A DNA stretch of 40,420 nucleotides from Bacteroidota bacterium (GCA_021789975.1 JAJYIT010000035.1:1-40420); one strand, 5' to 3'; shown: positions 7,215-15,445, counted from the first letter of the stretch. The notes: generated from the letters alone by a model not told the origin. Translations and numbers: made by a program.

Positions 7215-9164
7215 ATGATGAGAGGATTGGACAAAGAAATTTTGAATTGGGAATTGCGCATTTCGAATTTTGGAAAGAGGGTGGCATCACGACGCCTGGG
7301 TCTCGGCCCATTCTATGCTTTAAATAAAGCCTCTATGTTGATACTGCTGTGTCTATTCTTCTCCATTCCCGCGTTTTCACAGACTTTCACGGCGACGACC
7401 CTGAACCCCAACGTAGGCCAGAACGGCCAGTTCCAGGTTTCATTTACTTTCTCTGGACAGAATATAAACGGGTTGAAAAATTTCACACCGCCCGATTTCA
7501 AAGACTTCATGGTACTATCCGGACCGAACCAATCGACCAGCATGCAGTTTATCAATGGCGCCATGTCGGGCTCTGCGTCGTACTCATACTACCTTCAGCC
7601 TAAATCCAAAGGCAAGTTCACCATTGGCAGCGCTTCAATTGAATACAACGGCAAGACTTACCACACTCAGCCTCTCGCCATAAATGTCATCCAGGGATCA
7701 CCGAAACCACCGGTCGCAAGCGGAAGACAGAGTCCCTCCATTAATCAGGCGGATATTGGTGATAATGTATTTGTACTTGCTACGGCGGACAGGCAGAGAG
7801 TTTACCTCGGTGAGCAGGTTACTGTTACATACAAGCTCTACACGAGACTCGGTATCGGCTCTCAAATGCAGGTGGCGAAGCTCCCGTCATATCAAGGCTT
7901 CTGGGCTGAAGAGTTGAATGAGAACAACACGGTGAATTTCACAACCGAGATGTACAAGGGGAAGGAATACCAGGTGGGAACTTTGAAGAAGGTGGCACTC
8001 TTCCCTTCACAGTCGGGTGAACTTTCCGTCACTCCCCTTGTGATCGACGTACCCGTTCAGGTACAACAGCGCCGGCGGAACAGCGGGGATATATTTGATC
8101 AGTTTTTCAACGACCCGTTCTTCAACAGCATCCAGACAATTAACTACACTGCGAAATCGAACACACTCAAGATGGAGGTACTCCCGCTTCCGTCAGCAAA
8201 CGTTCCGAAGAGTTTCAACGGCGCAGTCGGCAATTATTCAATTTCCTCGCAGATCGATACCACTAACGCGATGACAAACCAGCCGATAACGTTGAAGATA
8301 AAGCTTCATGGTACAGGAAACATCCAGTTATTGAACATGCCCGAGGTCAATCTTCCTCCCGGTTTCGACACTTATCCTCCGAAAACGTCGGAGAAAATAG
8401 ACAGGAACGGTACAATATCGGGGACCAAGTCGTTCGATTACCTCGTTATCCCAAGGGCTGGAGGGAAAAAGGAAATTCCACCGATCAAGTTCTCATATTT
8501 TAACCCCGCGAGGAGCGCTTACGAGACTCTCTCGACACCTGCATACACGGTTAACATCAAGCAGGGCCCGACGAACGGAAATCAAATCGCATCGGGATTT
8601 TCGAAAGAAGAAATCAAAGTGTTGGACCAGGACATACACTATATCAAGCTCAACACGAACGACTTGCACAGAGGTACTACTCTCGCGATCTTCGATCCGA
8701 GATTCTGGTCGGCGGTCGTTGTCCCGCTGTTCGCGTTCGGAGGGCTTTTGACGTGGAAGAGACGGAACGACAAACTTGCCGGGAATATCGAACTTCTTAG
8801 GTACCGCCGTGCGGAGAAGATCGCACGAGGAAGGTTCAAGAAGGCAAAAGTCCTTATGGATGCCAACGACCAAGCCGGCTTTTATACAGAAATATCGGCG
8901 GCGATATTCGGTTATCTTGAGGATAAACTTCACATTCCAAAATCCGAAATGTCGCTGGAAAGGGCAGTGGGTGAATTGGAGAAAAGAGGAACAGAGGGAG
9001 GGCTGGTTTCCGATTTGGCGAGGCTGACGGAGAAGTGCGACTTTGCAAGATTCGCGCCCGGCGGCGACGGCAAAGCTGCGATGAACGAAATGTACGACGA
9101 TCTTACCAAAGTGGTCATCGGTATGGAAAGGACCCTGGCAACCAAGAAGCATGCAGATGCCTGA
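7215..9164 (+). CDS. batD: BatD, large exported membrane protein
   Basis: Up to 649 residues. It has a signal sequence (LILLCLFFSIPAFSQ), a long beta-rich periplasmic part (BatD family, Ig-like domains), one transmembrane helix near 496-515 (SAVVVPLFAFGGLLTW) and a helical cytoplasmic tail. The first 40 residues from ATG 7215 look unnatural (ILNWELRISNFGK) and correspond to the AT-rich repeat. ATG 7335 would begin right at the signal peptide (609 residues), although it lacks a clear ribosome site, whereas 7215 has TTAGG next to it. I keep 7215 as the outer limit. The stop overlaps batE. Confidence 0.87.
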   Translation: MMRGLDKEILNWELRISNFGKRVASRRLGLGPFYALNKASMLILLCLFFSIPAFSQTFTATTLNPNVGQNGQFQVSFTFSGQNINGLKNFTPPDFKDFMVLSGPNQSTSMQFINGAMSGSASYSYYLQPKSKGKFTIGSASIEYNGKTYHTQPLAINVIQGSPKPPVASGRQSPSINQADIGDNVFVLATADRQRVYLGEQVTVTYKLYTRLGIGSQMQVAKLPSYQGFWAEELNENNTVNFTTEMYKGKEYQVGTLKKVALFPSQSGELSVTPLVIDVPVQVQQRRRNSGDIFDQFFNDPFFNSIQTINYTAKSNTLKMEVLPLPSANVPKSFNGAVGNYSISSQIDTTNAMTNQPITLKIKLHGTGNIQLLNMPEVNLPPGFDTYPPKTSEKIDRNGTISGTKSFDYLVIPRAGGKKEIPPIKFSYFNPARSAYETLSTPAYTVNIKQGPTNGNQIASGFSKEEIKVLDQDIHYIKLNTNDLHRGTTLAIFDPRFWSAVVVPLFAFGGLLTWKRRNDKLAGNIELLRYRRAEKIARGRFKKAKVLMDANDQAGFYTEISAAIFGYLEDKLHIPKSEMSLERAVGELEKRGTEGGLVSDLARLTEKCDFARFAPGGDGKAAMNEMYDDLTKVVIGMERTLATKKHADA

Positions 9165-9963
9165 ATCACTATATCTTCTCAAGATGAGAGCTCTTCTTCT
9201 GCTCATCTTCGCATTGGCAGTCGCTTTTCCGCACCTTGCGCTGGCAGGAGAGCAATCCGCTAAGGCGAAAGCCGAGGCTTTAATGGCGGAGGGGAATAAA
9301 GATTATCAGAGTCAGAAATATGACAGTGCAGTCACTGCATATCATAAAGTTCTCGATCTCGGCTACATAGGCACATCGGTGTATTACAACATAGGTGACG
9401 CATACTACCGGGAAGGCAAATTAGGATATGCGATACTCTACTATGAAAAGGCGTTGAAGCTGTCGCCGGGTGACAACGATGTCATCCACAACCTCGAAAT
9501 CGCGAACGCGAGGACGATCGATAAGGTCAACACTCTCCCCCCCTTCTTCCTTTTCCAGTGGTGGGAAAGTTTCCTCGGGCTGTTGACTGTGAACGGTTGG
9601 ACTTACACAGCGTACATCTGTTTACTGCTTGTTCTCGGGTCGATCCTGCTGTACTTCTTCGCGAAGAGGCCGGGAGTTCAACGCGCGTCCGTGTTTTCCG
9701 GTTTCATTTCGATATTGCTTCTTGTTTTCACGGCTTCCGTTGTGGCGGTCACAGTAAATCGTGCACTCAATGTGAAGTACGGAGTTATCGTCAGTCCTGT
9801 AGTATCCGTCAAACTCTCGCCTGATCAAACCAGTAACGATGCCTTCATCGTACACGAAGGATTGAAAGTCAGGGAACTGGAACAGGTAGGCAACTGGATC
9901 GAGGTACGGCTGGCCGACGGTAAGGAGGGGTGGGTGTTGCAGAGCGAAGTGGGAACAATCTAA
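9151..9963 (+). CDS. batE: BatE, TPR and SH3-like domain membrane protein
   Basis: 270 residues. Signal-like helix at 12-32 (ALLLLIFALAVAFPHLALAG), TPR repeats about 38-115, two transmembrane helices near 148-170 and 178-202, and a C-terminal bacterial SH3-type domain (VRELEQVGNWIEVRLADGKE, then GWV). This order is that of BatE, the last member of the Bat operon. The start may be 9151, 9157 or 9184; the first two overlap the batD stop and suggest coupling. Confidence 0.87.
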   Translation: MQMPESLYLLKMRALLLLIFALAVAFPHLALAGEQSAKAKAEALMAEGNKDYQSQKYDSAVTAYHKVLDLGYIGTSVYYNIGDAYYREGKLGYAILYYEKALKLSPGDNDVIHNLEIANARTIDKVNTLPPFFLFQWWESFLGLLTVNGWTYTAYICLLLVLGSILLYFFAKRPGVQRASVFSGFISILLLVFTASVVAVTVNRALNVKYGVIVSPVVSVKLSPDQTSNDAFIVHEGLKVRELEQVGNWIEVRLADGKEGWVLQSEVGTI

Positions 9964-10000
9964 GGGGACACTCTTCGGCAGAATCCGGGGGACAGCGGGA
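9964..10000. repeat. Possible REP-like element
   Basis: GGGGACA occurs twice (about 9964-9970 and 9988-9994) around CTCTTCGGCAGAATCCGG, which contains a small CGG/CCG hairpin. It resembles GGGGACAC...CCGGGGACAG elements seen near REP-associated transposases; this is from memory of the pattern only. No transposase gene is present. Confidence 0.3.
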
Positions 10001-10066
10001 CTGAGGAGACTGGAGTTGTGGATAAGAAGATCGCCTACGATCAATTAGATGCGGAGGAGATTCGAC

Positions 10067-10421
10067 ATGCGACCGATAAAAAAGCAAAAGGGACTTCGCG
10101 ACAGCTCTTAAGAGAATCGAAGAACTTTGGAACGCCAGGCCATGGAGCAAAGAAGCGGACGAACTGGATGTACTCGCAACTCTTGTGGATCATTACGAAA
10201 ATCAGCATTTCCCTATCGATCCGCCGGATCCGGTATCGGCTATCAAGTTCAGACTCGAACAGCAGGGGCTGAAGAGATCTGACCTTATCCCACTCATCGG
10301 AATTCGGGGCAGAGTCAGTGAAGTTATGAACGAGAAGAGAACGATGACATTAAGTATGATCAGGAAGCTGCACAAAGAACTTAAGATTCGGTATGAGTCA
10401 ATGATAGAGGACGGAAAATGA
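10067..10421 (+). pseudogene. higA: HigA-family antitoxin gene broken by a +1 frameshift
   Basis: ATG 10067 opens MRPIKKQK in one frame. From 10092 the frame shifted by one base continues DFATALKRIEELWNARPWSK, then VDHYENQHFPIDPPDPVSAI and a Cro/C1-type helix-turn-helix ending RYESMIEDGK at TGA 10421. Together the two frames give a full-length HigA antitoxin (about 117 residues), so one extra G in the run GGG (about 10090-10092) separates them. Read without correction, the first frame stops after six more codons. An assembly error at a homopolymer or a real inactivating insertion are both possible. No intact HigB toxin precedes it. Confidence 0.75.
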
Positions 10422-10484
10422 AGCTGCGAGCACGGCGACATGTGGCTCGCACACGCGCTAGAGCAGCGGGGTCAGTACTTCCCT

Positions 10485-10715
10485 TCCGATGCAACGTTAC
10501 TCGCTTCCGATCGCCGGTTTGCCGCTTCGGATGTGATGTTTGCCGATGCCGATGGCTTGTTTGTCTCTGCGGATGGCATGTTCGTCAATTCCGATGGCTT
10601 GTTTGTCGTTGCGGATGGTATGTTTGTCAATTCCGACGGCTTGTTTGTCGCTGCGGATGTGATGTTTGTCAATTTTGATGGTTGGTAAGTCTATTTTGAC
10701 GGCATGTTTGCCGCT
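10485..10715. repeat. Minisatellite: 11 tandem units of 21 bp
   Basis: Eleven consecutive 21-base units follow a pattern close to (T/G)C(C/G)GATGGCNTGTTTGTC + NNT. The middle units are most alike; the first two and the tenth are degenerate. Being a multiple of three, the array keeps several frames open. On the plus strand, ATG 10440 would give a heptapeptide repeat (A/S)DG(M/L)FV(N/x) that ends in the tenth unit. There are no spacers, so this is not CRISPR. I see no ribosome site for the heptapeptide ORF and do not call it a gene. Confidence 0.9.
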
Positions 10716-10758
10716 GCCGCTGCAATTCTTATTCAAAATGGGGTTTAGAAGGATGGAG

Positions 10759-10777
10759 ACGAAGCTGAAGGCTTCGT
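10759..10777. other. Small perfect hairpin at the hicB stop
   Basis: ACGAAGC and GCTTCGT (7 bp) surround TGAAG. It touches the last bases of the minus-strand hicB frame. No T-run follows on either strand, so a terminator role is doubtful. Confidence 0.35.
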
Positions 10778-11070
10778 TACGAGCTTCGAATAAATCGGCG
10801 GAGCTGTTTCTTGTTACGAATGCGCGAGAATTGCGAAGCAGGTATTTCGAGACGTACCGTTGGCTCAGGTATTGGCTTGCGCTGATCGAACATCATTTCG
10901 AGCAGCGCTTCCCTTACCCCATGCAATTCATCGAGTGCTTTTGCCTGAGTTTTGCCGTAAGCTTTGCACCCTTTTAGCAGAGGAATCGAAGCGCAGTAGT
11001 CACCATCCTCCATTCGTTCAATGGTGACAGGATAATCTAATGACAGGTAGTATGAAATGTTCTTCTTCAT
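10777..11070 (-). CDS. HicB-like antitoxin
   Basis: 97 residues. The first 65 match the HicB partial RNase H-like fold: NISYYLSLDYPVTIERMEDG, then CASIPLLKGCKAYGKT and a helix ALDELHGVREALLEMMFD. The usual C-terminal DNA-binding part (HTH or ribbon-helix-helix) is not evident; the tail VRLEIPASQFSRIRNKKQLR is basic and may be shortened. HicB proteins bind and inhibit HicA mRNA interferases, but no HicA is recognisable beside it. Its ATG overlaps the stop of a 53-codon ORF (ATGA). Confidence 0.7.
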   Translation of the reverse strand: MKKNISYYLSLDYPVTIERMEDGDYCASIPLLKGCKAYGKTQAKALDELHGVREALLEMMFDQRKPIPEPTVRLEIPASQFSRIRNKKQLRRFIRSS

Positions 11071-11228
11071 TGTCGTTCTCCGAGTTCCTGCAAAGCATCG
11101 ATTACATCATTCACTTGATAGAATTTGACGAGGTCGTTCCTGCCGTGAGAGACAAGAGACAGGGTGCATGAGACTGATGGCCAATTCAACTCACAATTAA
11201 CCGGCACGCTTCTGGGTGTCGAACGCAT
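11067..11228 (-). CDS. Candidate 53-residue protein overlapping hicB
   Basis: From ATG 11228 the frame runs to TGA at 11069-11067, which overlaps the hicB start as ATGA, the classical coupling arrangement of toxin-antitoxin pairs. The C-terminal half (GRNDLVKFYQVNDVIDALQE, then LGERQ) looks like natural protein; the N-terminal half is less convincing and may be untranslated or degenerate. It lacks the HicA double-stranded-RNA-binding pattern. It could be the tail of a lost toxin or a small partner of HicB. I do not recognise a family. Confidence 0.35.
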   Translation of the reverse strand: MRSTPRSVPVNCELNWPSVSCTLSLVSHGRNDLVKFYQVNDVIDALQELGERQ

Positions 11229-11373
11229 CGTTTCTTCCGCAACTGGGAAATGACAGATCCGGGAGCGTGGAAAAATCGTCTTGACACCTTCCGAAGCTGA
11301 CCCCGCAAATGCTGCGAGGGCTTCGCGAGGTTGCTTCAGTATTTGTTCACGCCACCTGAGCGACTTTTGAAAA

Positions 11374-11799
11374 CTAATCCCGCTCCAGCTTCAGGCTCGC
11401 CGGCGGCAACAAAGCCCGCACTTGCTTGCGCACTCGCCTCGCCATGGCAACAGCTTCCCTGGCTTGTTTTAATGATATCGGTTCATAATCGCCAGGTTAT
11501 CGAGTGAAGATTGCGAAACCAGTCAACAGCCTCTGCTCTTCCACCGTCAGTTTTGGCCGGTGTCGCGGTGACAGCAAGCTAATTAAGAGTCCAATGTCAT
11601 GTGTCTTGCGAATATCTTCATCCTCGAATATCAAAAGTGATTTCAAGTATTTTCCGACGCACTGTTGAGTGTGAAAGCACACAGTGTCTGTCGAGCACTT
11701 CTTGCCCAGCTTTAACGTGTGGACGGCGGTGATATAATCGTTCTCTGCTTTCTCAACCCACTGCCGAATTACGTAGAGGGCCTCATCAGTCACCGGCAT
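11374..11799 (-). pseudogene. HEPN-domain (HepT-like) gene with an internal stop
   Basis: From ATG 11799, overlapping the end of the nucleotidyltransferase gene, the frame reads an HEPN protein (WVEKAENDYITAVHTLKLGK, then FHTQQCVGKYLKSLL and KTHDIGLLISLL) up to TAA at 11499-11497 after 100 codons. The same frame continues past the stop with PGDYEPISLKQAREAVAMAR and RVRKQVRALLPPASLKLERD to TAG at 11374, exactly the expected C-terminal helix of this family (usually ...RYPGDY...). The stop therefore replaces one residue, probably Tyr (TAC/TAT to TAA). The product would be 141 residues if repaired. HEPN proteins of MNT/HEPN pairs are RNases or toxins neutralised by the nucleotidyltransferase. Confidence 0.8.
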
Positions 11800-12157
11800 A
11801 CAGCACCCTGCCTTCCCGCACGGCGGGATAAGCGATAGTCCCCACTTGATTTTGTTGCCACGCAAATTCCTCGGGCGTGACCACAATTATATCCTTAGCC
11901 ACGCGAATATCGTGCAAAGCTACTCCTAATTCCACACTCTTTTCCCGCTTCGATCCTGCAACCGGCATTACCACCAGCAAATCGAAGTCGCTGTCGGGTT
12001 GGGCATCGCCGCGCGCTCGCGAACCGAAAAGAATTATCCGCTCCGGCTTGAACTTCCTCACGATCCGACTGACCATGAGTTTCAACGTGCGATTCAACTC
12101 GCGATCAGTCAACCTCTCGTTTCTATGTTTCTCTTTTCCGCTACCCACGATTACCAT
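11786..12157 (-). CDS. Minimal nucleotidyltransferase (MNT, MntA-like antitoxin)
   Basis: Up to 123 residues. The polymerase-beta-type motif GSRARGDAQPDSDFDLLV (GS-x10-DxD) is complete, with the strand RIILF before it. MNT proteins of this kind pair with HEPN toxins and, in the MntA-HepT system, transfer AMP to the toxin. Here the gene overlaps the HEPN gene by 14 bases. The start is uncertain: ATG 12157 gives 27 residues before a second ATG at 12076 that fits the family start. Neither has a strong ribosome site. Confidence 0.8.
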   Translation of the reverse strand: MVIVGSGKEKHRNERLTDRELNRTLKLMVSRIVRKFKPERIILFGSRARGDAQPDSDFDLLVVMPVAGSKREKSVELGVALHDIRVAKDIIVVTPEEFAWQQNQVGTIAYPAVREGRVLYAGD

Positions 12158-12199
12158 CGGAAAAAGTCAAGGCTTGCATTCAGGATAAACAAGAATCAT

Positions 12200-13501
12200 C
12201 TATCCTTCCATCTTGAGCTCTTTTATCTCCGGCACGAGAAGATGGAACACCAGCAGCGCAAGCAGATAAACGGTTCCTGCCAGAATGAAAAGTGAGAGAT
12301 AGCTTCCGGTGAATTGCAATATGAATCCAGCCGCCGTTGCGATCAACATTCCACCGATCGCACCTGCCATCCCGCCGAGGCCGGTTACAGAAGCAACCGC
12401 TTTCTTCGGGAACATGTCGGAAGTCGTAGTGAACAAATTTGCGGACCAGCTCTGGTGAGACGCGGCAGCAAGTCCGATCAGGAGCACAGCCCACCACTCG
12501 GAAACCGTCGATGCAAACACTATTGGAACGATAAGCACCGCACTCAAAAGCATCGTCGCCTTTCTTCCACGGTTGACGCTCCATCCTCTCTTGATCAGTG
12601 CACCGGACAACCAGCCTCCGCCGATACTCCCAACCGTCGTCATCGAATATATCACGATGAGCGGAAGACCGAGGTTCGCCAGGTCGAGATGATACCGCGA
12701 GTTCAGGAACTTCGGAAGCCAGTACAAATAGAACCACCATATCGGATCGGTCAGAAATTTTCCGGCCACAAATGCCCACGCCTGTCTGTACTTGAGAAGT
12801 TTAAGCCAGGGGACTTTTTCTGCCGCCGGCTCCGGTGGGTCACTCTGAATATAAGCTACCTCAGCTTTGCTCACGCGTTTCTGTCGCTCCGGAATCTCGA
12901 AAAACCACAACCATAGTCCCAGAGAGACAAAACCGAGCAATCCGGTGAATACGAACGCTTCGCGCCAGCTCCACGTCAGAGTTATCCACGGCACTATTAG
13001 CGGAGCGACTATGGCACCTACATTCGCTCCTGAATTGAAGAGTCCGGTTGCGTAAGCCCTCTCTTTCTTGGGGAACCATTCTGCGGTCCCTTTAATGGCT
13101 GCGGGGAAATTTCCCGACTCTCCGAGACCGAGAGCGAATCGGGCAGCTCCGAATTCAAAGACGCTTGCCGCGAGAGCGTGCGCCATCGCTGCTATGCTCC
13201 AGACTACCATCGAGACGGCATACCCGATCTTTGTCCCAACCTTATCGATGAACCTCCCGACAAACAACATCCCGATTGCGTAGGCGCCCGTGAAAGCGGT
13301 GATTATATATCCATAGTCGATCTGGCTCCAGCCCATCTGCTTCTGCAGGACCGGAGCCAGTATCCCGATGACCTGTCTGTCCACGTAGTTGATCGTGGTC
13401 GCGAAAAAAAGAAGTGCACAGATAGCCCAGCGGTATGATCCAACCGGAGTTTGCTTCGAATCATCTGCCTGCGATGTGAAGATAGTCTTATCCTTTCCCA
13501 T
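12200..13501 (-). CDS. MFS transporter of the anion:cation symporter (hexuronate, ExuT-like) family
   Basis: 433 residues, about 12 transmembrane helices. The N-terminal TTINYVDRQVIGILAPVLQK motif, GLGESGNFPAAIKGTAEWFP and FNSGANVGAIVAPLI are typical of ACS-family hexuronate, galactonate or glucarate transporters. The ribosome site GAGAGGAAT lies right before ATG 13501. It follows the homocysteine methyltransferase gene by 44 bases and may share its transcript, although the link between the two functions is not obvious. Proximity to a decayed xylanase gene fits uptake of a glucuronate-type sugar acid; the substrate is inferred from the family only. Confidence 0.85.
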   Translation of the reverse strand: MGKDKTIFTSQADDSKQTPVGSYRWAICALLFFATTINYVDRQVIGILAPVLQKQMGWSQIDYGYIITAFTGAYAIGMLFVGRFIDKVGTKIGYAVSMVVWSIAAMAHALAASVFEFGAARFALGLGESGNFPAAIKGTAEWFPKKERAYATGLFNSGANVGAIVAPLIVPWITLTWSWREAFVFTGLLGFVSLGLWLWFFEIPERQKRVSKAEVAYIQSDPPEPAAEKVPWLKLLKYRQAWAFVAGKFLTDPIWWFYLYWLPKFLNSRYHLDLANLGLPLIVIYSMTTVGSIGGGWLSGALIKRGWSVNRGRKATMLLSAVLIVPIVFASTVSEWWAVLLIGLAAASHQSWSANLFTTTSDMFPKKAVASVTGLGGMAGAIGGMLIATAAGFILQFTGSYLSLFILAGTVYLLALLVFHLLVPEIKELKMEG

Positions 13502-13545
13502 AATTCCTCTCGTCCCTGTATGTCATCTCACCACGCTGATGCGGT

Positions 13546-14430
13546 TCAATTCGATTTCAACTCCCCGACTATCGCGCGTATATGGCCGGGTGTCGTGCCG
13601 CAACATCCGCCGATTATGTTTGCACCGCAGTCGGCAAGCTCGCGCACTTTTGGAACTATATCGTGTGGGGTCTCGAGGTAAACCGTCTTTCCGTCCTTCA
13701 GCACCGGCAGGCCGGCATTTGCATGGACGAGGATAGGGGTGACCGGATCAGCTTTGCGCATTTCCTTCACGACACCAATCATCTGGTCAAAGCCGTTTCC
13801 GCAGTTTGCGCCGATTACGGACGCGCCTGCTTCCTTCGCCGCCGCAGCTGCCTCGCCAGGTGAAACACCCATCATGGTATGGTATTCTCCGTTAGCGGTG
13901 AGATCGAACGTGAATGTGCAAATTATCTCGAGACCGGTCGCCCGTCTGGCAGCACGAATGGCAATCGCAGCCTCGTCAATTGCCGACATCGTCTCCACAA
14001 CGAGAGCGTCCACCCCGCCTTTTCTAAGAGCATTCGCCTGCAATGCAAATCCATCGAACACTTCCTGTTCGGTTACCTCTCCCATCATCAGGAACTTCCC
14101 GGTAGGCCCCATTGATCCGACTACAAGGCAGCGGTCACCGGCGGCTTCCCTGGAAATCGCAGCGGCCGCTTCGTTCAGCTCGTCCGCCCTCTCCCGCACT
14201 CCATACTGTGCAAGCTTTACCGGAGATCCTCCGAAACTGTTCGTGAGTATCATATCGGCACCCGCCTCGACGTATCCTTTAGCAACGGCGAGCACGTCGC
14301 TCCGGTGTGTCACGTTCCACAATTCCGGGCAGTCTCCGGCCTGGAGTCCTTTTTCCTGTAGCATCGTTCCCCACGCTCCGTCAGAAACCAGAACGCGTCC
14401 GCTCTCCAATAATTTAAGCAATGATTTCAT
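13546..14430 (-). CDS. Homocysteine S-methyltransferase domain protein (MetH N-terminal-like)
   Basis: 294 residues from ATG 14430 (MKSLLKLLESGRVL); the frame is open further back but without family similarity. It has the homocysteine methyltransferase TIM barrel: SDGAWGTMLQ at the start, LTNSFGGSP, VGSMGPTGKF, and the zinc ligands in GANCGNG and GGCCGTTPGHI. This corresponds to the first module of cobalamin-dependent methionine synthase without the pterin and B12 domains. It could act with separately encoded B12 or pterin modules or with another methyl donor such as S-methylmethionine. It lies upstream of the MFS gene. Confidence 0.87.
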   Translation of the reverse strand: MKSLLKLLESGRVLVSDGAWGTMLQEKGLQAGDCPELWNVTHRSDVLAVAKGYVEAGADMILTNSFGGSPVKLAQYGVRERADELNEAAAAISREAAGDRCLVVGSMGPTGKFLMMGEVTEQEVFDGFALQANALRKGGVDALVVETMSAIDEAAIAIRAARRATGLEIICTFTFDLTANGEYHTMMGVSPGEAAAAAKEAGASVIGANCGNGFDQMIGVVKEMRKADPVTPILVHANAGLPVLKDGKTVYLETPHDIVPKVRELADCGANIIGGCCGTTPGHIRAIVGELKSN

Positions 14431-14576
14431 CTCTGTACCATGTTGTATCAAATCGCGACCGATAACTTGCGGACTTCGCCGCAAAAGAAGATAATCGTAT
14501 GAAACGGCCGGAACAACTCCCGACTGTCATTCGATGAAGCGGCATATGGAACTGCGTCCTGACAATATGGCACGCA

Positions 14577-15185
14577 TTACTTTTCGGCGGGATGCTCCTG
14601 CACATACTGCTGCATCCATTCCAGCGCAGGTCTCTCTGTCCCGTCAGTCCTAACGAGATACGCGTTCTGCCTCCATATTATTCCCTGAATGTATCCCCAC
14701 AGTGTTATTCCTTTCACTGCCGGGTCGTTCCAGAATATCGGGAATTGCTCCTCGTAGATCGCAAGCTGTTTGGCATCGCTTGCTTCGTTTACATCGTACT
14801 CGGAGATGTAAATCGGCAGGCCGGTAGCAGCCAGCAGTTTAAGATTTGAAGCGATTGTCTCAGGGCTGACCTTCTCCATGAAATGGCCCTGACAACCGAT
14901 GCCGTCCACCAGGTGTCTCTTCTTGAGTATGTCGATGATGTGAATATATTTCTCAGTGTTAACGCGGCTCCTGAGAATGTTGTAGTCGTTTATGAGAAGC
15001 TTCAAGTGAGGAAAAGCCGATCGGGCTTTCTGATAAGACCAGACAACCCAGTCCCAACCGGTCTTCCCGTTACCACCGATCGCGTTCTTGTAAACGGGCG
15101 GCTTCTGGATGGGTTCGTTCACAACATCGACGAAGGCGGCGTCAGGACACCTCGTTCCGGCCTCGCTTATCCATGTCTCGACCAT
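14577..15185 (-). pseudogene. GH10 endo-1,4-beta-xylanase, C-terminal two-thirds only
   Basis: 202 codons from ATG 15185 to the stop at 14577. The fragment contains the GH10 acid/base Glu in FVDVVNEP (residue 24), GGNGKTGWDWVVWSYQKAR, INDYNIL, the helix after VDGIGCQGHF, the nucleophile Glu in IYISEYDV (residue 129) and GITLWGYIQG. A GH10 barrel is 300-350 residues, so the first four or so strands are missing, and an in-frame TAA sits two codons before the ATG. There is no signal peptide on the fragment. It is therefore probably inactive despite keeping both catalytic acids. A signal-peptide fragment on the same strand 260 bases upstream may be its lost 5' end. Confidence 0.8.
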
Positions 15186-15233
15186 TTTCTTTTATGCTTT
15201 CCCGGTTTGCGCACAATTTAATCCTCAGCTAAT

Positions 15234-15440
15234 TTGCGAAGAATAAGCGGAGGTTGTAGGCCAGATAATGAGTTAAATCCAGCACAATCCAATGAACAAA
15301 AAGGTAAAGAAGATGCAGAGTTCATTACAAAGGTTGCAAAGTTTCTTTCTGATTTGGTCAGTGCTGAAGGCGGCAGATATTTGATTGACAAGATATTTGA
15401 AGGCCGCAAAAATGAACGTGAAACAGATTTTCGCGCTTAA
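15234..15440 (+). CDS. Short hypothetical ORF between the two secreted-protein fragments
   Basis: 68 residues from TTG 15234 to TAA 15440. The second half (DAEFITKVAKFLSDLVSAEG, then GRYLIDKIFEGRKNERETDF) reads like a soluble helical protein and has AT-richer codons than its surroundings. There is no clear ribosome site and I do not recognise a family. It sits exactly where the middle of the GH10 gene would be expected, so it may be inserted DNA or the tail of a truncated gene. Confidence 0.3.
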   Translation: MRRISGGCRPDNELNPAQSNEQKGKEDAEFITKVAKFLSDLVSAEGGRYLIDKIFEGRKNERETDFRA

Positions 15441-15445
15441 ACTAT

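Noticed and set aside
10076-10084. Canonical A AAA AAG slippery site in higA that might allow programmed frameshifting
   Set aside because: A -1 shift there enters the wrong frame; the continuation of HigA needs the +1 frame from 10092.
10018-10272. 84-codon ORF before and across higA, possibly a HigB tail (YDQLDAEEI)
   Set aside because: The resemblance to HigB C-termini is limited to a few residues and the upstream part shows no toxin fold; most of it is an out-of-frame reading of higA.
10440-10688. 82-codon ORF with heptapeptide repeats
   Set aside because: It is produced by the 21-bp minisatellite, which keeps several frames open on both strands; no ribosome site is seen and the frame ends inside a degenerate unit.
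10485-10715. CRISPR array
   Set aside because: Units are directly adjacent without spacers and no cas genes are present.
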